Of a stretch of DNA of 64,000 nucleotides, positions 34,722-42,623 are shown piece by piece. Where the stretch lies: NCBI RefSeq assembly GCF_039539965.1, contig NZ_BAABED010000001.1, positions 1,736,001 through 1,800,000 of the forward strand, in the 5' to 3' direction. The notes below the pieces were generated by a model, which saw nothing but the letters and a program-made list of their open reading frames with translations, was not told where the DNA came from and did no database searches. Position 1 is the stretch's first letter; every line of letters begins with the position of its first letter. The position numbers and the translations under genes are program-made. The DNA comes from Arthrobacter methylotrophus (GTDB taxonomy: Bacteria; Actinomycetota; Actinomycetes; Actinomycetales; Micrococcaceae).

Positions 34722-34796
34722 CAGCCGGGCCCGAAGTCCCACCCTGCCGTCAGCACAGCCATCGCCGACCCGTTAGAACTCCTGGTCCGATCCGCA

Positions 34797-34838
34797 CCCG
34801 CCGCGCCTCCTGTAAAAGGGGCCGGGCGGGTTTTTTGT
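34797..34838 (+). terminator. Terminator after the pilin-like genes
   Basis: CCCGCCGCGCC pairs with GGGCCGGGCGGG, followed by TTTTTT. Confidence 0.85.
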
Positions 34839-34952
34839 GCCCAGGTACCGGACAGCGGGTAGGGGTCCCCAGCAGCTCAACGTGCTCGAGTCCACGATCC
34901 GCGACTATTGCCGACGCTGGAAACCTACCTCAACCTGCCCCGCACCTACGCC

Positions 34953-35132
34953 ATGAGCTCTAGGCAGGCCGGAAAGAAATCAGCCCACGAGGAGTTTCTC
35001 GGACAACTGGACATCCTGGCCCGCGAGGCGGGAAAAATCCTGGACGCCGTCGTGGAAAACGACTCCTCGGCACTGGCCAACCAGGGCCGGTTCCTGGAAG
35101 GCAAATTCCGCACCTCCAGCCTGGACCTCTGA
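34953..35132 (+). CDS. 59-residue helical protein
   Basis: From ATG 34953: MSSRQAGKKSAHEEFLGQLD, then helices ending RFLEGKFRTSS. Coding bias is good; an upstream in-frame ATG at 34908 is weaker. Acidic/basic amphipathic helices, no family. Just ahead lies CCGCACCTAC, only loosely like class A. Confidence 0.5.
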   Translation: MSSRQAGKKSAHEEFLGQLDILAREAGKILDAVVENDSSALANQGRFLEGKFRTSSLDL

Positions 35133-35224
35133 TCCGCACCTCCACCAGTGCCAGGACCCTGACCTGGGGTTCTTCCGGGACCCGCGGGCGTGGGAGGATG
35201 TCCCGGTGAGACCGTTCTGAGGCT

Positions 35225-35234
35225 CCGCACACAT
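35225..35234 (+). promoter_or_regulatory. Class A promoter of a non-coding transcript
   Basis: CCGCACACAT; about 310 nt without a good reading frame follow, up to the terminator at 35513. Confidence 0.7.
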
Positions 35235-35240
35235 AGAGTT

Positions 35241-35412
35241 CAAGCCCGGGCGACCGGGTATCCGAAGAACGGGGAAAGCGCGCCCCGCAGGACGGACAGG
35301 TAGGCGGATCGGCATCCGTCCGCCTGGTCCTAGATTGGAACCCCCTAAGACGGGGCCCGGAATCGATTACCGGCACTGGATGAAGGGCCCGAGACCGTGG
35401 CCTCCGGAACTA
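35241..35412 (+). ncRNA. 5' part of a structured non-coding transcript
   Basis: No open frame with coding bias. Contains hairpins, e.g. GGCGGAT / ATCCGTCC-like at 35303-35324 and CCGG / CCGG around ATCGAT at 35357-35373, and the GGCACTGG string that also flanks the tRNA-Arg. Probably a leader or an additional RNA processed from the tRNA-like transcript. Confidence 0.4.
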
Positions 35413-35497
35413 GCCGACGGATGAGAAGTGCTGAGCTGACGATGTGCAGGTCATCGCCGACGAGAGAGTCGGTCTGGTTCAACTCCAGGTGGCGGCG
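35413..35497 (+). tRNA. tRNA-Leu-like (CAG) with variant anticodon loop
   Basis: 85 nt, class II layout: acceptor GCCGACG / TGGCGGC (6 of 7 pairs), anticodon arm CGATG, TGCAGGT, CATCG, long variable arm CCGAC, GAGAGA, GTCGG, and T arm TCTGG, TTCAACT, CCAGG. In register the anticodon reads CAG (Leu), consistent with a long variable arm. Odd points: G at position 33 instead of U, and an irregular D arm without the usual GG. No CCA encoded. Confidence 0.5.
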
Positions 35498-35512
35498 TTC
35501 TTCAACATAACG

Positions 35513-35547
35513 GAGCCGGGAAGCCAGACTTCCCGGCTCTTCTTTTT
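35513..35547 (+). terminator. Terminator of the non-coding transcript
   Basis: GAGCCGGGAAG / CTTCCCGGCTC, 5-nt loop, then TTCTTTTT. Also lies just beyond the stop of the convergent lipoprotein gene. Confidence 0.92.
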
Positions 35548-35551
35548 GCCC

Positions 35552-36241
35552 TCACTTGAGGGTTCCACTTGCGTCGATCTGCTCGCCAAGGTGCTTGAGC
35601 ACCGTGGCACTCGTGTCATCATCACTGCTCTGGTAATAGCCGATGATCAGCTTGTGCTTCCCTACGCCGGTGTAAGTAACGGGGTTATAGAGTCCCCCGT
35701 CGCCTACAACTATTGCGCCTTGAGCGCTCATTTGAGCTTTGGCGGCCTCAAGCGCGGGCTGCTGGTCCACTACAAAATCGTCGTTGAGCGTGAACACAAT
35801 CAGAAAAAGGATCTGAGGTGGAACGGGATTCTGACTTCTTGACTTCGGCAGTAGCGCCGGGTCCCCGTATTCGTAAATCGAGGTGCTCTTGATGTTGCTC
35901 GTGCTTACACCAAAGGTCTGATTGAAGTCCGCGGTTCCCCATTGCTTCATCGCGTCAGAATATTGCTGAGCAGTAGCCGGCGTGGGCATTGACGAACTAG
36001 GCATGCTGTAGCGGGAGTTCGAGAATGCGTTGAACGCCGCGCTCTCCGTGATTCGGCTCAGTCCGTCGATCTTTGTCGGCGGAAACTCGGTAGACCGTCC
36101 TTGCGTAGCGGTCGTTGAGACTGCAGTGGAGGCAGGCGACGAAGGCTGAGCAGTGGAAGTGCCACCGCAGCCAGCCAGAATTGGCGTGGAAAGAGCGGCC
36201 GCGATCAATGTGGCTGCAGCACGGAGTGCAATAGGCTTCAA
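35552..36241 (-). CDS. Lipoprotein, unknown function
   Basis: 229 residues from TTG 36241, preceded by GGGGG; a longer frame to 36373 has no signal. Signal peptide with lipobox (PILAGC, Cys near residue 24), Ser/Thr-rich linker, and a domain of about 170 residues (FNAFSNSRYSMP, ILFLIVFTLNDDF, KLIIGYYQSSDDD). Lower GC than neighbours and no class A-C motif, like the lipoprotein at 11007. Surface role unknown. Confidence 0.7.
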   Translation of the reverse strand: MKPIALRAAATLIAAALSTPILAGCGGTSTAQPSSPASTAVSTTATQGRSTEFPPTKIDGLSRITESAAFNAFSNSRYSMPSSSMPTPATAQQYSDAMKQWGTADFNQTFGVSTSNIKSTSIYEYGDPALLPKSRSQNPVPPQILFLIVFTLNDDFVVDQQPALEAAKAQMSAQGAIVVGDGGLYNPVTYTGVGKHKLIIGYYQSSDDDTSATVLKHLGEQIDASGTLK

Positions 36242-36438
36242 AACAACCCCCAATGTGTGACAGCCCCAGCGGCCGTTTGGCCACATCATACGTGAACGTC
36301 CGGATCTCGCCTGCAATGTGATCGTTGATTTCATTGTCTGTACTCGTACCCCCGGGGGGCCTGAAAGAGGCAACCCGTCGGCAGGATCGGCAGGGTCTTT
36401 GTAGGGTCGGGGATTATCTAACGGCCATGCCCGGAATA

Positions 36439-36456
36439 TCTACGCATATTTCAAGG
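36439..36456 (+). promoter_or_regulatory. Class C motif before the DnaJ gene
   Basis: TCTACGCATATTTCAAGG, 25 nt before the leader ORF at 36481. Confidence 0.6.
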
Positions 36457-36480
36457 TAGAAGCCATTGAAAGGCCCTCCC

Positions 36481-36546
36481 ATGAAATCCGCCGTCCGCCA
36501 GTCATTGACAGCCACCCCAGCCCTGGGCGAAGGATGTCTGTCATGA
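36481..36546 (+). CDS. 21-residue leader peptide overlapping the DnaJ start
   Basis: ATG 36481 opens [20 protein letters not shown] with a final Ser and a TGA at 36544-36546. The stop overlaps the ATG at 36543 as ATGA. The exact overlap suggests translational coupling of the membrane DnaJ to the leader. Confidence 0.45.
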   Translation: MKSAVRQSLTATPALGEGCLS

Positions 36547-37259
36547 ACCGTTACGACGTGCTCGGCGTCAAGGAGAACGCGACACAGGAGGAGATCAAGA
36601 AGGCCTACCGGAGGTTGGCGGCCAAGACCCACCCGGACCGCAACGGCGAGGACATGACACCACTGTTCCGGTCAGTCCAGGACGCCTACGAGACGCTGTC
36701 CAACCCGCTCAAGCGTGCCGCCTACGACCGTGAGCTCAACCCCGTTTCCGCGCCCCAGCCTGAGCCCGCCGCCTACGCCGGCTCCCAGGCCTCCTACCAC
36801 TACCAGGAGCCCGAGCCGCGACACGCACCGGAAGAGTCCGCAGCGCCGGCGGCCGCGCCCCGGTCTGTGCGCGACGTGAAGATCCGGAGAATCAAAATCT
36901 GGTCCATCGTCACCTTCTTCGCCGCCCTCAGTGGCTACTGGCTGGTCCAGGAGATCCAGCTCTGGCAGCTCGTGCAACCGACGGGGGGACTCAGGTTGCT
37001 GACCTTCCAGGGCCTGCCGGCGATTGTTTACGCGCTGCTTTGGGCTTTCGGGACCCTGGTTGCAGCCGTCGCCGACGACATCAGCACAGCGTTGAAGACC
37101 CCGTTCGGATGCGCGGCCATTGCAGGAGGGTTCGCCTTCATCACGGCCACAGGCTCTACCGGGATCTGGATTCCCGCCCTGGTCACAGGGATCATCTTCA
37201 GCTTCATCATCGGGCTGGCTGTCCGGCTCAAAGACCAACTGGCCGACTGGGTGCGTTGA
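36543..37259 (+). CDS. Membrane protein with N-terminal J domain
   Basis: 238 residues from ATG 36543 (AAGGA 8 nt upstream; an in-frame ATG lies at 36534). Residues 1-65 are a J domain ([26 protein letters not shown] with the HPD that stimulates Dna[17 protein letters not shown]). A Pro/Ala/Glu linker (70-115) leads to three or four transmembrane helices (about 120-230). Such proteins recruit host Hsp70 to a membrane complex. With class C control, its client may be the transfer or surface machinery. Confidence 0.85.
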   Translation: MNRYDVLGVKENATQEEIKKAYRRLAAKTHPDRNGEDMTPLFRSVQDAYETLSNPLKRAAYDRELNPVSAPQPEPAAYAGSQASYHYQEPEPRHAPEESAAPAAAPRSVRDVKIRRIKIWSIVTFFAALSGYWLVQEIQLWQLVQPTGGLRLLTFQGLPAIVYALLWAFGTLVAAVADDISTALKTPFGCAAIAGGFAFITATGSTGIWIPALVTGIIFSFIIGLAVRLKDQLADWVR

Positions 37260-37319
37260 CATCCTCCCCGCACTGAAGAACGAGCCTCCCACCGCAGGCG
37301 GTGACAGCCGCGGGCCTTA

Positions 37320-37329
37320 CCGCACACAT
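37320..37329 (+). promoter_or_regulatory. Class A leaderless promoter motif
   Basis: CCGCACACAT, 7 nt before ATG 37337. Confidence 0.8.
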
Positions 37330-37336
37330 GGGACGC

Positions 37337-37987
37337 ATGAGTACCATCACCATGCCCGCGCCCGCAGACGTCGCGGCCACCACTTCCGAGGCTGTCCTGT
37401 CCCTCACCGATGAGCAGATCGTTGCCATCATGAACTCGTCCCGGAAGATCCAGCGACGTGTCCTGCCGAACTGCTGGGACACTGTACGGGCCGCCGCTCC
37501 GGATCTCGCCCTAGCACTGGATGAGCTCCACTCCACCGCGGCACCCAAAGACCTGCCTCGTTTTGAGGCCCTGGCCGCAGCCCACAGGAAGCAGCTGGAC
37601 AAAGCCGTGAAAAGCCCCGCCGGGAAAGCAACCGCCACCCTCCTCATCGCGGCAGTCGCCCTCGGCATCGTGACGGCTGTCCTCGGATTGACCGGCGCCG
37701 CGGGGCTGCCGTTCGTCATCGGAGGGGCAGGCCTGACCGCAGCCCTGCTTACCGGCGCCTATGCTGCCGGGAGCCGACTCGCCCACCGGAGCGGCAACTG
37801 GCTGGTGGCCGACCCGGAGGCTGTCGCCTCCATCGTGTGGGACGCGGGCATCGATGCCGCCGCTGCTACTGTTCTGACGGCGCGGACAGGTCAGGATGGC
37901 CTCACTCCGGACATCCTCCGCGCACTCTCCCTGGTGTGGACACGCGCCGGCCTTGACACCGGCAACCTCATGCCCCAAATCGCTTAG
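37337..37987 (+). CDS. Membrane protein with two helices, unknown
   Basis: 216 residues from ATG 37337. A helical soluble N-terminal domain (about 1-95) precedes two hydrophobic Gly/Ala-rich helices (about 97-150) and a C-terminal helical region. No family recognised. It sits 33 bp before the AI-2E family permease and is probably co-transcribed with it from the class A promoter. Confidence 0.68.
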   Translation: MSTITMPAPADVAATTSEAVLSLTDEQIVAIMNSSRKIQRRVLPNCWDTVRAAAPDLALALDELHSTAAPKDLPRFEALAAAHRKQLDKAVKSPAGKATATLLIAAVALGIVTAVLGLTGAAGLPFVIGGAGLTAALLTGAYAAGSRLAHRSGNWLVADPEAVASIVWDAGIDAAAATVLTARTGQDGLTPDILRALSLVWTRAGLDTGNLMPQIA

Positions 37988-38020
37988 TACCACCGCTTAC
38001 TTCTGAAAGAGGCAACCACC

Positions 38021-39118
38021 ATGCCCGAAACACGCACCGGCCTGCCGGCTATTTGGTCGGACGGCCTCGGCCGCGCAGGCATCCGATCCGCCCAGGCACT
38101 TCTTGTCGCAACCCTCGCCTGGGTCGTGATGTGGTCCCTGATGCGGGTACCGCTCGTCATCATCCCGGTCACCATCGCCCTGATTCTGGCCTCCGCCATC
38201 TCTCCGATGGTGCGCTGGCTGACAGGTAGTGGGTGGCCCCGCCTCGCAGCAACCGGGGCATCTTTTATCGGGATTCTGGGTGCCTTCGGCGGCGTCATCA
38301 CCCTCATCGTTTTCCTCGTCCGGGCCCAGACCAAGGAGCTTGCCGCCAAAACTGCGGCGGGAATCGACCAGATGCACGCCTTCCTGAACAACGGTCCGAT
38401 CCCGGTCAGTGACGAGCAGATCGCCACCACACGGGACTCCCTCCAGCATTTCTTCACCTCCAGCAGCTTCGGCGCGGAAGCGCTCACGGGTGCACGCACC
38501 GTCGGGGAAATCCTCGCTGGTTTCGTGCTCATGGCCGTCACCTTGTTTTTCTTCCTGCTTGACGGGGAGAAGATCCGGAACTTCCTCATCGGCTTCATGC
38601 CGGCCGCCCACCGGTCCAAGGCACACTTGGCTGCCGAACGCTCCACTCTCGTCCTGGGCGGCTATGTCCGCGGCACAGCCATTGTCGCCGCCGTCGACGG
38701 GCTCGTTGTCGGAACCGCCTTGGCCATCATGGGCGTCCCTCTGGCGCTTCCGTTGGGTGTGTTCATTTTCATCGGCGGTTTCATTCCGATCGTCGGCGCC
38801 ACCGCGGCCGGCACGCTTGCCGTCGCCGTCGCCCTGATCTCCAACGGCCCCGTCGCCGCACTGATCGTTCTCGCAGTCGTCATCGGCGTCAACCAGCTCG
38901 AGCACCACTTCCTCCAGCAAGTCCTGATGGGCCGGGTCCTGAGCATGCACGGCCTGGCCATTCTCCTCGCCCTGGCCGCCGGGACTATGCTCGCCGGTGT
39001 GATCGGGGCTCTGCTGGCTGTACCGCTCACCGCTGCCGGCTGGACCATCATCAAGACCTGGACCAGCCGGGGAGCCACCGACGAGGCAGCTGTCCCGGAA
39101 CCTGAAACCGCCGTCTGA
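38021..39118 (+). CDS. AI-2E family transporter (TqsA/YdiK-type permease)
   Basis: 365 residues with about eight transmembrane helices. Typical family features: paired N-terminal helices (IRSAQALLVATLAWVVMWSL), a soluble helical insertion (about 110-165), PHAIVAAVDGLVVG-like core (RGTAIVAAVDGLVVG) and the conserved IFIGGFIPIVGATAAG segment. Members export small molecules such as autoinducer-2 or act as sodium/proton antiporters; substrate here is unknown. GAAAGAGG lies before the ATG. A cargo transporter on the element. Confidence 0.85.
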   Translation: MPETRTGLPAIWSDGLGRAGIRSAQALLVATLAWVVMWSLMRVPLVIIPVTIALILASAISPMVRWLTGSGWPRLAATGASFIGILGAFGGVITLIVFLVRAQTKELAAKTAAGIDQMHAFLNNGPIPVSDEQIATTRDSLQHFFTSSSFGAEALTGARTVGEILAGFVLMAVTLFFFLLDGEKIRNFLIGFMPAAHRSKAHLAAERSTLVLGGYVRGTAIVAAVDGLVVGTALAIMGVPLALPLGVFIFIGGFIPIVGATAAGTLAVAVALISNGPVAALIVLAVVIGVNQLEHHFLQQVLMGRVLSMHGLAILLALAAGTMLAGVIGALLAVPLTAAGWTIIKTWTSRGATDEAAVPEPETAV

Positions 39119-39178
39119 GGCATTCCCAACCGGTAGGGCATTCCCACATAGAGGCAGCGGGAATAGAGTGATCACTCG

Positions 39179-39188
39179 CCGCACACAT
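39179..39188 (+). promoter_or_regulatory. Class A motif, first of a pair
   Basis: CCGCACACAT, 80 nt before GTG 39268. Confidence 0.6.
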
Positions 39189-39223
39189 AGTGGATAAGAA
39201 TGCCGCCACGATACGCGACGGCT

Positions 39224-39233
39224 CCACACACAT
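39224..39233 (+). promoter_or_regulatory. Class A variant, second of a pair
   Basis: CCACACACAT, 45 bp after the first copy and 34 nt before GTG 39268. Confidence 0.55.
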
Positions 39234-39267
39234 AGGTTGCAACGGACCGCAAAAAGAAAGGCACCCC

Positions 39268-39816
39268 GTGCACCAGAACGACTCACGCCGCGAAGCGGCG
39301 AGACAAGCTGACGGCAGGTTCGGATTCCAGCCCCACGCCGAAGCGGACGTCCATCTTCCCGCGCCCCGCCGCTCGGGCCACAGGAAGTCCGGGGCGGTCG
39401 TCCTCGGTATCTCTGCCTTGCTGGCCAGTGCGGTCCTTACCGGCTGCTCGCCCAGCGGGGACGTGATCGATGCTGACTACGCCAAGGTCTGTCAGGACAA
39501 GACAACCCAGCAACGCATCGATGACAGCAAGTGCTCCGACCAGGGCCGGAGCAGCGGACACTACGGCTGGTACTTCATGCCGATGGGCTCTGCCGGGTCC
39601 TCGAACAGCCGCAGCCTGCCTGCCGTTGGCCAGAAGGTTTCCGGGGGCACCGAGTCGGTTCCCTCGGGAGCTTCCGTCAAAAGCGGCGTCCCGGCCCAAG
39701 GCTCCACTTCGGTCTCACGCGGCGGCTTCGGCAGCAGCGTCGGTGGCGGAGACAGTGCAGGTCACGGCGCCGCCGGCGACGGTGCCGGCGGACACGGCGC
39801 AGGGACGGGTGGATAG
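39268..39816 (+). CDS. DUF1190-like (YgiB/YjfM) lipoprotein-type protein with degenerate tag
   Basis: 182 residues from GTG 39268 with AAAGAAAGG upstream. Residues 6-30 (RREAARQADGRFGFQPHAEA) resemble the GGQFAP-HAE tag of three other proteins here. Then a hydrophobic segment ends in VLTGC, and CQDKTTQQRIDDSKC with YGWYFMP follows the DUF1190 pattern; the end is Gly/Ser-rich. In enterobacteria ygiB lies next to ygiC, exactly as here with the glutathionylspermidine-synthase-like gene. The stop overlaps the next start by 1 bp. Confidence 0.75.
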   Translation: MHQNDSRREAARQADGRFGFQPHAEADVHLPAPRRSGHRKSGAVVLGISALLASAVLTGCSPSGDVIDADYAKVCQDKTTQQRIDDSKCSDQGRSSGHYGWYFMPMGSAGSSNSRSLPAVGQKVSGGTESVPSGASVKSGVPAQGSTSVSRGGFGSSVGGGDSAGHGAAGDGAGGHGAGTGG

Positions 39817-40997
39817 TGAAACGCCTGCCCTCCACACCCCGTCCTGACTGGGAAGAAAAGATCATGTCCCAGGGCCTGATGTTCTCCACCACCATCAAGC
39901 CGGACGGCACCAGAATCGACTACTGGCACGAAGACGCCTACTACGAGTTCACCGTCGCCGAAGTCGAAATGCTCGAGAACGTCACCGAAGAGCTGCACAC
40001 TATGTGCATCGAGGCGGCCAAATACATGGCCACCGGTGCCATGGGGGATCTCGGTATCGGCAAGGAGGCCCTGGCCTTGGCGGCCCGGTCCCTCGAGAAC
40101 GGGGACCCGTACGTCTACGGCCGCTTCGACCTCGCCTACGACGGCACCAACCCGCCCAAGATGCTCGAATACAACGCCGACACCCCGACCGGTCTGATCG
40201 AAGCGTCCATCGCCCAGTGGTATTGGCTGCAGGACGTCAAACCGGACCACGACCAGTGGAACGGGATCCACGAGGCACTCATCAGGTCCTGGGCGAAGTA
40301 CAAGGACGCCACCGAGCTGAACACGCTTCACGTCGCACACACCGAAGTCGAGCATTCAGGTGAAGACTGGCTGACCGCCGCCTACATCCGCGACACTGCC
40401 CACCAGGCAGGGTGGGACACCGTCGGCATCAACATGTCCGACATCGGCTGGGACAAGGCATCGAAGCGTTTTGTGGGCCTGGACGACGAACCGATCGAGG
40501 CCATGTTCAAGCTCTACCCGTGGGAAATGATGATGAAGGAAGAGTTCGGCAAGCACGTCGCCGACCACCCCGAGTCGTTGCGCTGGATCGAACCGGCGTG
40601 GAAGATGTTCCTCTCCAACAAGGCGCTCCTTGCCGCGCTCTGGCACCTGTATCCGGGTCACCCCAATCTGCTCCCGTCCTACATCGACGGCCCGCACGAC
40701 ATGGAGGAATGGGTCGCCAAGCCGCTGCACGGCCGCGAAGGCGACAACATCATCATCCATGCCAAAGGCATCGACATCGTCCAGCCCGGCGACTACGGCG
40801 CCGAAGGCTGGTGCTACCAGGCCTGGTATCCGCTCCCGGACTTCGACGGCAACCGCCCGGTCCTGGGAACCTGGGTCGTCGACGGCGAATCCGTCGGCGT
40901 CGGCATCCGCGAATCCGATGGGCCCATCACCGACTACTACTGCCGCTTCGTCCCCAACACGATCGACGCGCCCGCACCCGAATCGAGTACGGTTTGA
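39816..40997 (+). CDS. Glutathionylspermidine-synthase-like ATP-grasp protein (YgiC/YjfC)
   Basis: 393 residues from GTG 39816, chosen because the product then begins like the family (MKRLPSTPRPDWEEK). ATP-grasp synthetase motifs: YGRFDLAYDG, LEYNADTPTGLIEASIAQW, FKLYPWEMM, LLPSYIDG and A.PLHGREGDNI. The family ligates amines to peptides or glutathione-like thiols; YgiC/YjfC members lack the amidase domain and their substrates are unsettled. The operon with an APC permease suggests an amine or amino-acid substrate taken up by the latter. Confidence 0.88.
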   Translation: MKRLPSTPRPDWEEKIMSQGLMFSTTIKPDGTRIDYWHEDAYYEFTVAEVEMLENVTEELHTMCIEAAKYMATGAMGDLGIGKEALALAARSLENGDPYVYGRFDLAYDGTNPPKMLEYNADTPTGLIEASIAQWYWLQDVKPDHDQWNGIHEALIRSWAKYKDATELNTLHVAHTEVEHSGEDWLTAAYIRDTAHQAGWDTVGINMSDIGWDKASKRFVGLDDEPIEAMFKLYPWEMMMKEEFGKHVADHPESLRWIEPAWKMFLSNKALLAALWHLYPGHPNLLPSYIDGPHDMEEWVAKPLHGREGDNIIIHAKGIDIVQPGDYGAEGWCYQAWYPLPDFDGNRPVLGTWVVDGESVGVGIRESDGPITDYYCRFVPNTIDAPAPESSTV

Positions 40998-42463
40998 CCA
41001 TCACCACCTCAGGCCCCGTCGGCACAAAGGGGCTCTCCAAAGACGAACTTTCATTGTGGGGTAGCACCGCCATCGGGTTGGCCTCCACCGCGCCGGCCTT
41101 CTCGCTGACCTCAACACTTGGACTGATGGCAGTCGCCGTCGGCACCCACACGCCGGCCGCGTTCCTGATCGCCTTCATTCCGATGCTTTTCACCGCCTTC
41201 GCCTACAAGGAACTGAACACAGCAGACCCGGACTGCGGCACTACCTTCACCTGGGCGTCCAAGGCCTTCGGAAAGCTCACCGGCTGGATGGGCGGCTGGG
41301 GCATGGCTGTCTCCGGCATCGTCGTCATGGCCAATCTGGCCCAGATCGCCGGAAAATACCTGTGGCTGCTCATCGACAAAGACCTCGCGGACAACCTCGT
41401 CCTCACCACAGTCACAGGGGTCGCATTCATTGCCGTCATGACGTGGGTCAACTACCGCGGCATCGACATCGGCGAAAAGATGCAACAGGTCTTTGTCTGG
41501 ATCCAGTACGGCGCCCTCGCCGCCTTCGCGGTCGTCGCCGCGGGCAGCCTCGCCGGAGGATCAGCGAAAGCAGGGGAGGCGTTCTCCTGGGACTGGTTCA
41601 ACCCTTTCACCGTCAGTGACGTCGCAGCGTTCACCCATGCGGTCCTGCTCGCCTTGTTCGTCTACTGGGGATGGGACACCTGCCTGGCCTTGAACGAAGA
41701 AACCAAGAACCCGACCAGGAACCCGGGGCGGGCCGCTGTCCTGGCCTCTGTGCTCCTGCTCGCCACCTACGTCGGCGTCACCGTCATCGCCATGATGGTC
41801 GCCGGAACCGGGACCGACGGAACCGGCTTGTCCAATGCCAAAAACTCCGGTGACGTCCTGTACGCCCTCGCCGGTCAATTCATGGGCGACTGGTCCTGGG
41901 TGGTCGTCGTCGCCGTGCTCATCTCAGCCGTCTCCTCAACCCAGACAACCATCCTGCCGACCGCCCGCGGCACCTTGTCCATGGCGGTCCATGGGGCGCT
42001 GCCGAAGAAGTTCGGGCACGTCCACGCCAAATACCTGACCCCGACGTTCTCGACCATCCTCATGGGCGTCGTCTCGGCCGCCTACTTCGTCGGCATGACG
42101 ATGATCAGCGCCGACCTGCTGACCGACTCGATCGCCGCCATCGGACTGTACATCGCCTTCTATTACGGTCTCACCGGCTTCACCTGCGCCTGGACCTTCC
42201 GGAAGACCCTCGCCTCATCGGCACGGAACCTGTGGATGCGCGGCATCCTCCCGCTGGCCGGCGGCATCATGATGGCCGTCGCGTTCATCGTCTCGGCCAT
42301 CGACATGTTCCGTCCCGACTATGGCAGCACAAGCTTCGCCGGAATCGGTGGAACCTTCCTCATTGGAATCGGCTCCCTGGCCCTCGGCGCGCTCCTGATG
42401 ACCGCCTGGTACGCCGCCGGCGGACGCCGTGCCGCCGCCGAACTGGCAGAAGCAACCGCCTGA
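40994..42463 (+). CDS. APC-superfamily amino acid/polyamine permease
   Basis: 489 residues from TTG 40994, overlapping the previous stop (TTGA). Twelve predicted helices. The first carries the APC signature (STAIGLASTAPAFSLTSTLG) and the region FVYWGWDTCLALNEETKNP is characteristic of amino-acid/polyamine antiporters. It probably imports the amine or amino acid used by the synthetase encoded upstream. Terminated at 42478. Confidence 0.88.
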   Translation: MTITTSGPVGTKGLSKDELSLWGSTAIGLASTAPAFSLTSTLGLMAVAVGTHTPAAFLIAFIPMLFTAFAYKELNTADPDCGTTFTWASKAFGKLTGWMGGWGMAVSGIVVMANLAQIAGKYLWLLIDKDLADNLVLTTVTGVAFIAVMTWVNYRGIDIGEKMQQVFVWIQYGALAAFAVVAAGSLAGGSAKAGEAFSWDWFNPFTVSDVAAFTHAVLLALFVYWGWDTCLALNEETKNPTRNPGRAAVLASVLLLATYVGVTVIAMMVAGTGTDGTGLSNAKNSGDVLYALAGQFMGDWSWVVVVAVLISAVSSTQTTILPTARGTLSMAVHGALPKKFGHVHAKYLTPTFSTILMGVVSAAYFVGMTMISADLLTDSIAAIGLYIAFYYGLTGFTCAWTFRKTLASSARNLWMRGILPLAGGIMMAVAFIVSAIDMFRPDYGSTSFAGIGGTFLIGIGSLALGALLMTAWYAAGGRRAAAELAEATA

Positions 42464-42477
42464 TCCTGGCCCGCGAG

Positions 42478-42507
42478 GCCGTCCCGCACCCGGCTGGGCG
42501 GTCTTTT
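42478..42507 (+). terminator. Terminator of the DUF1190-synthetase-permease operon
   Basis: GGCCGTCC / GGGCGGTC hairpin (two G-U pairs) then TTTTG. Confidence 0.7.
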
Positions 42508-42535
42508 GCATGTCCGTGGAGGGTTGACCGGGGCT

Positions 42536-42545
42536 CCGCACACAT
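42536..42545 (+). promoter_or_regulatory. Class A motif before the DUF723 endonuclease
   Basis: CCGCACACAT, about 78 nt before ATG 42624. Confidence 0.6.
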
Positions 42546-42623
42546 GAGGTCCAACACAGGAAATCCAATCGCCGGAGTGAGAGTGCTTCCTTCCCCAACC
42601 GCTTAAAGGAGCCAACCAGGCCA

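Noticed and set aside
37997..39286. 429-codon minus-strand frame
   Set aside because: Antisense of the AI-2E permease gene.
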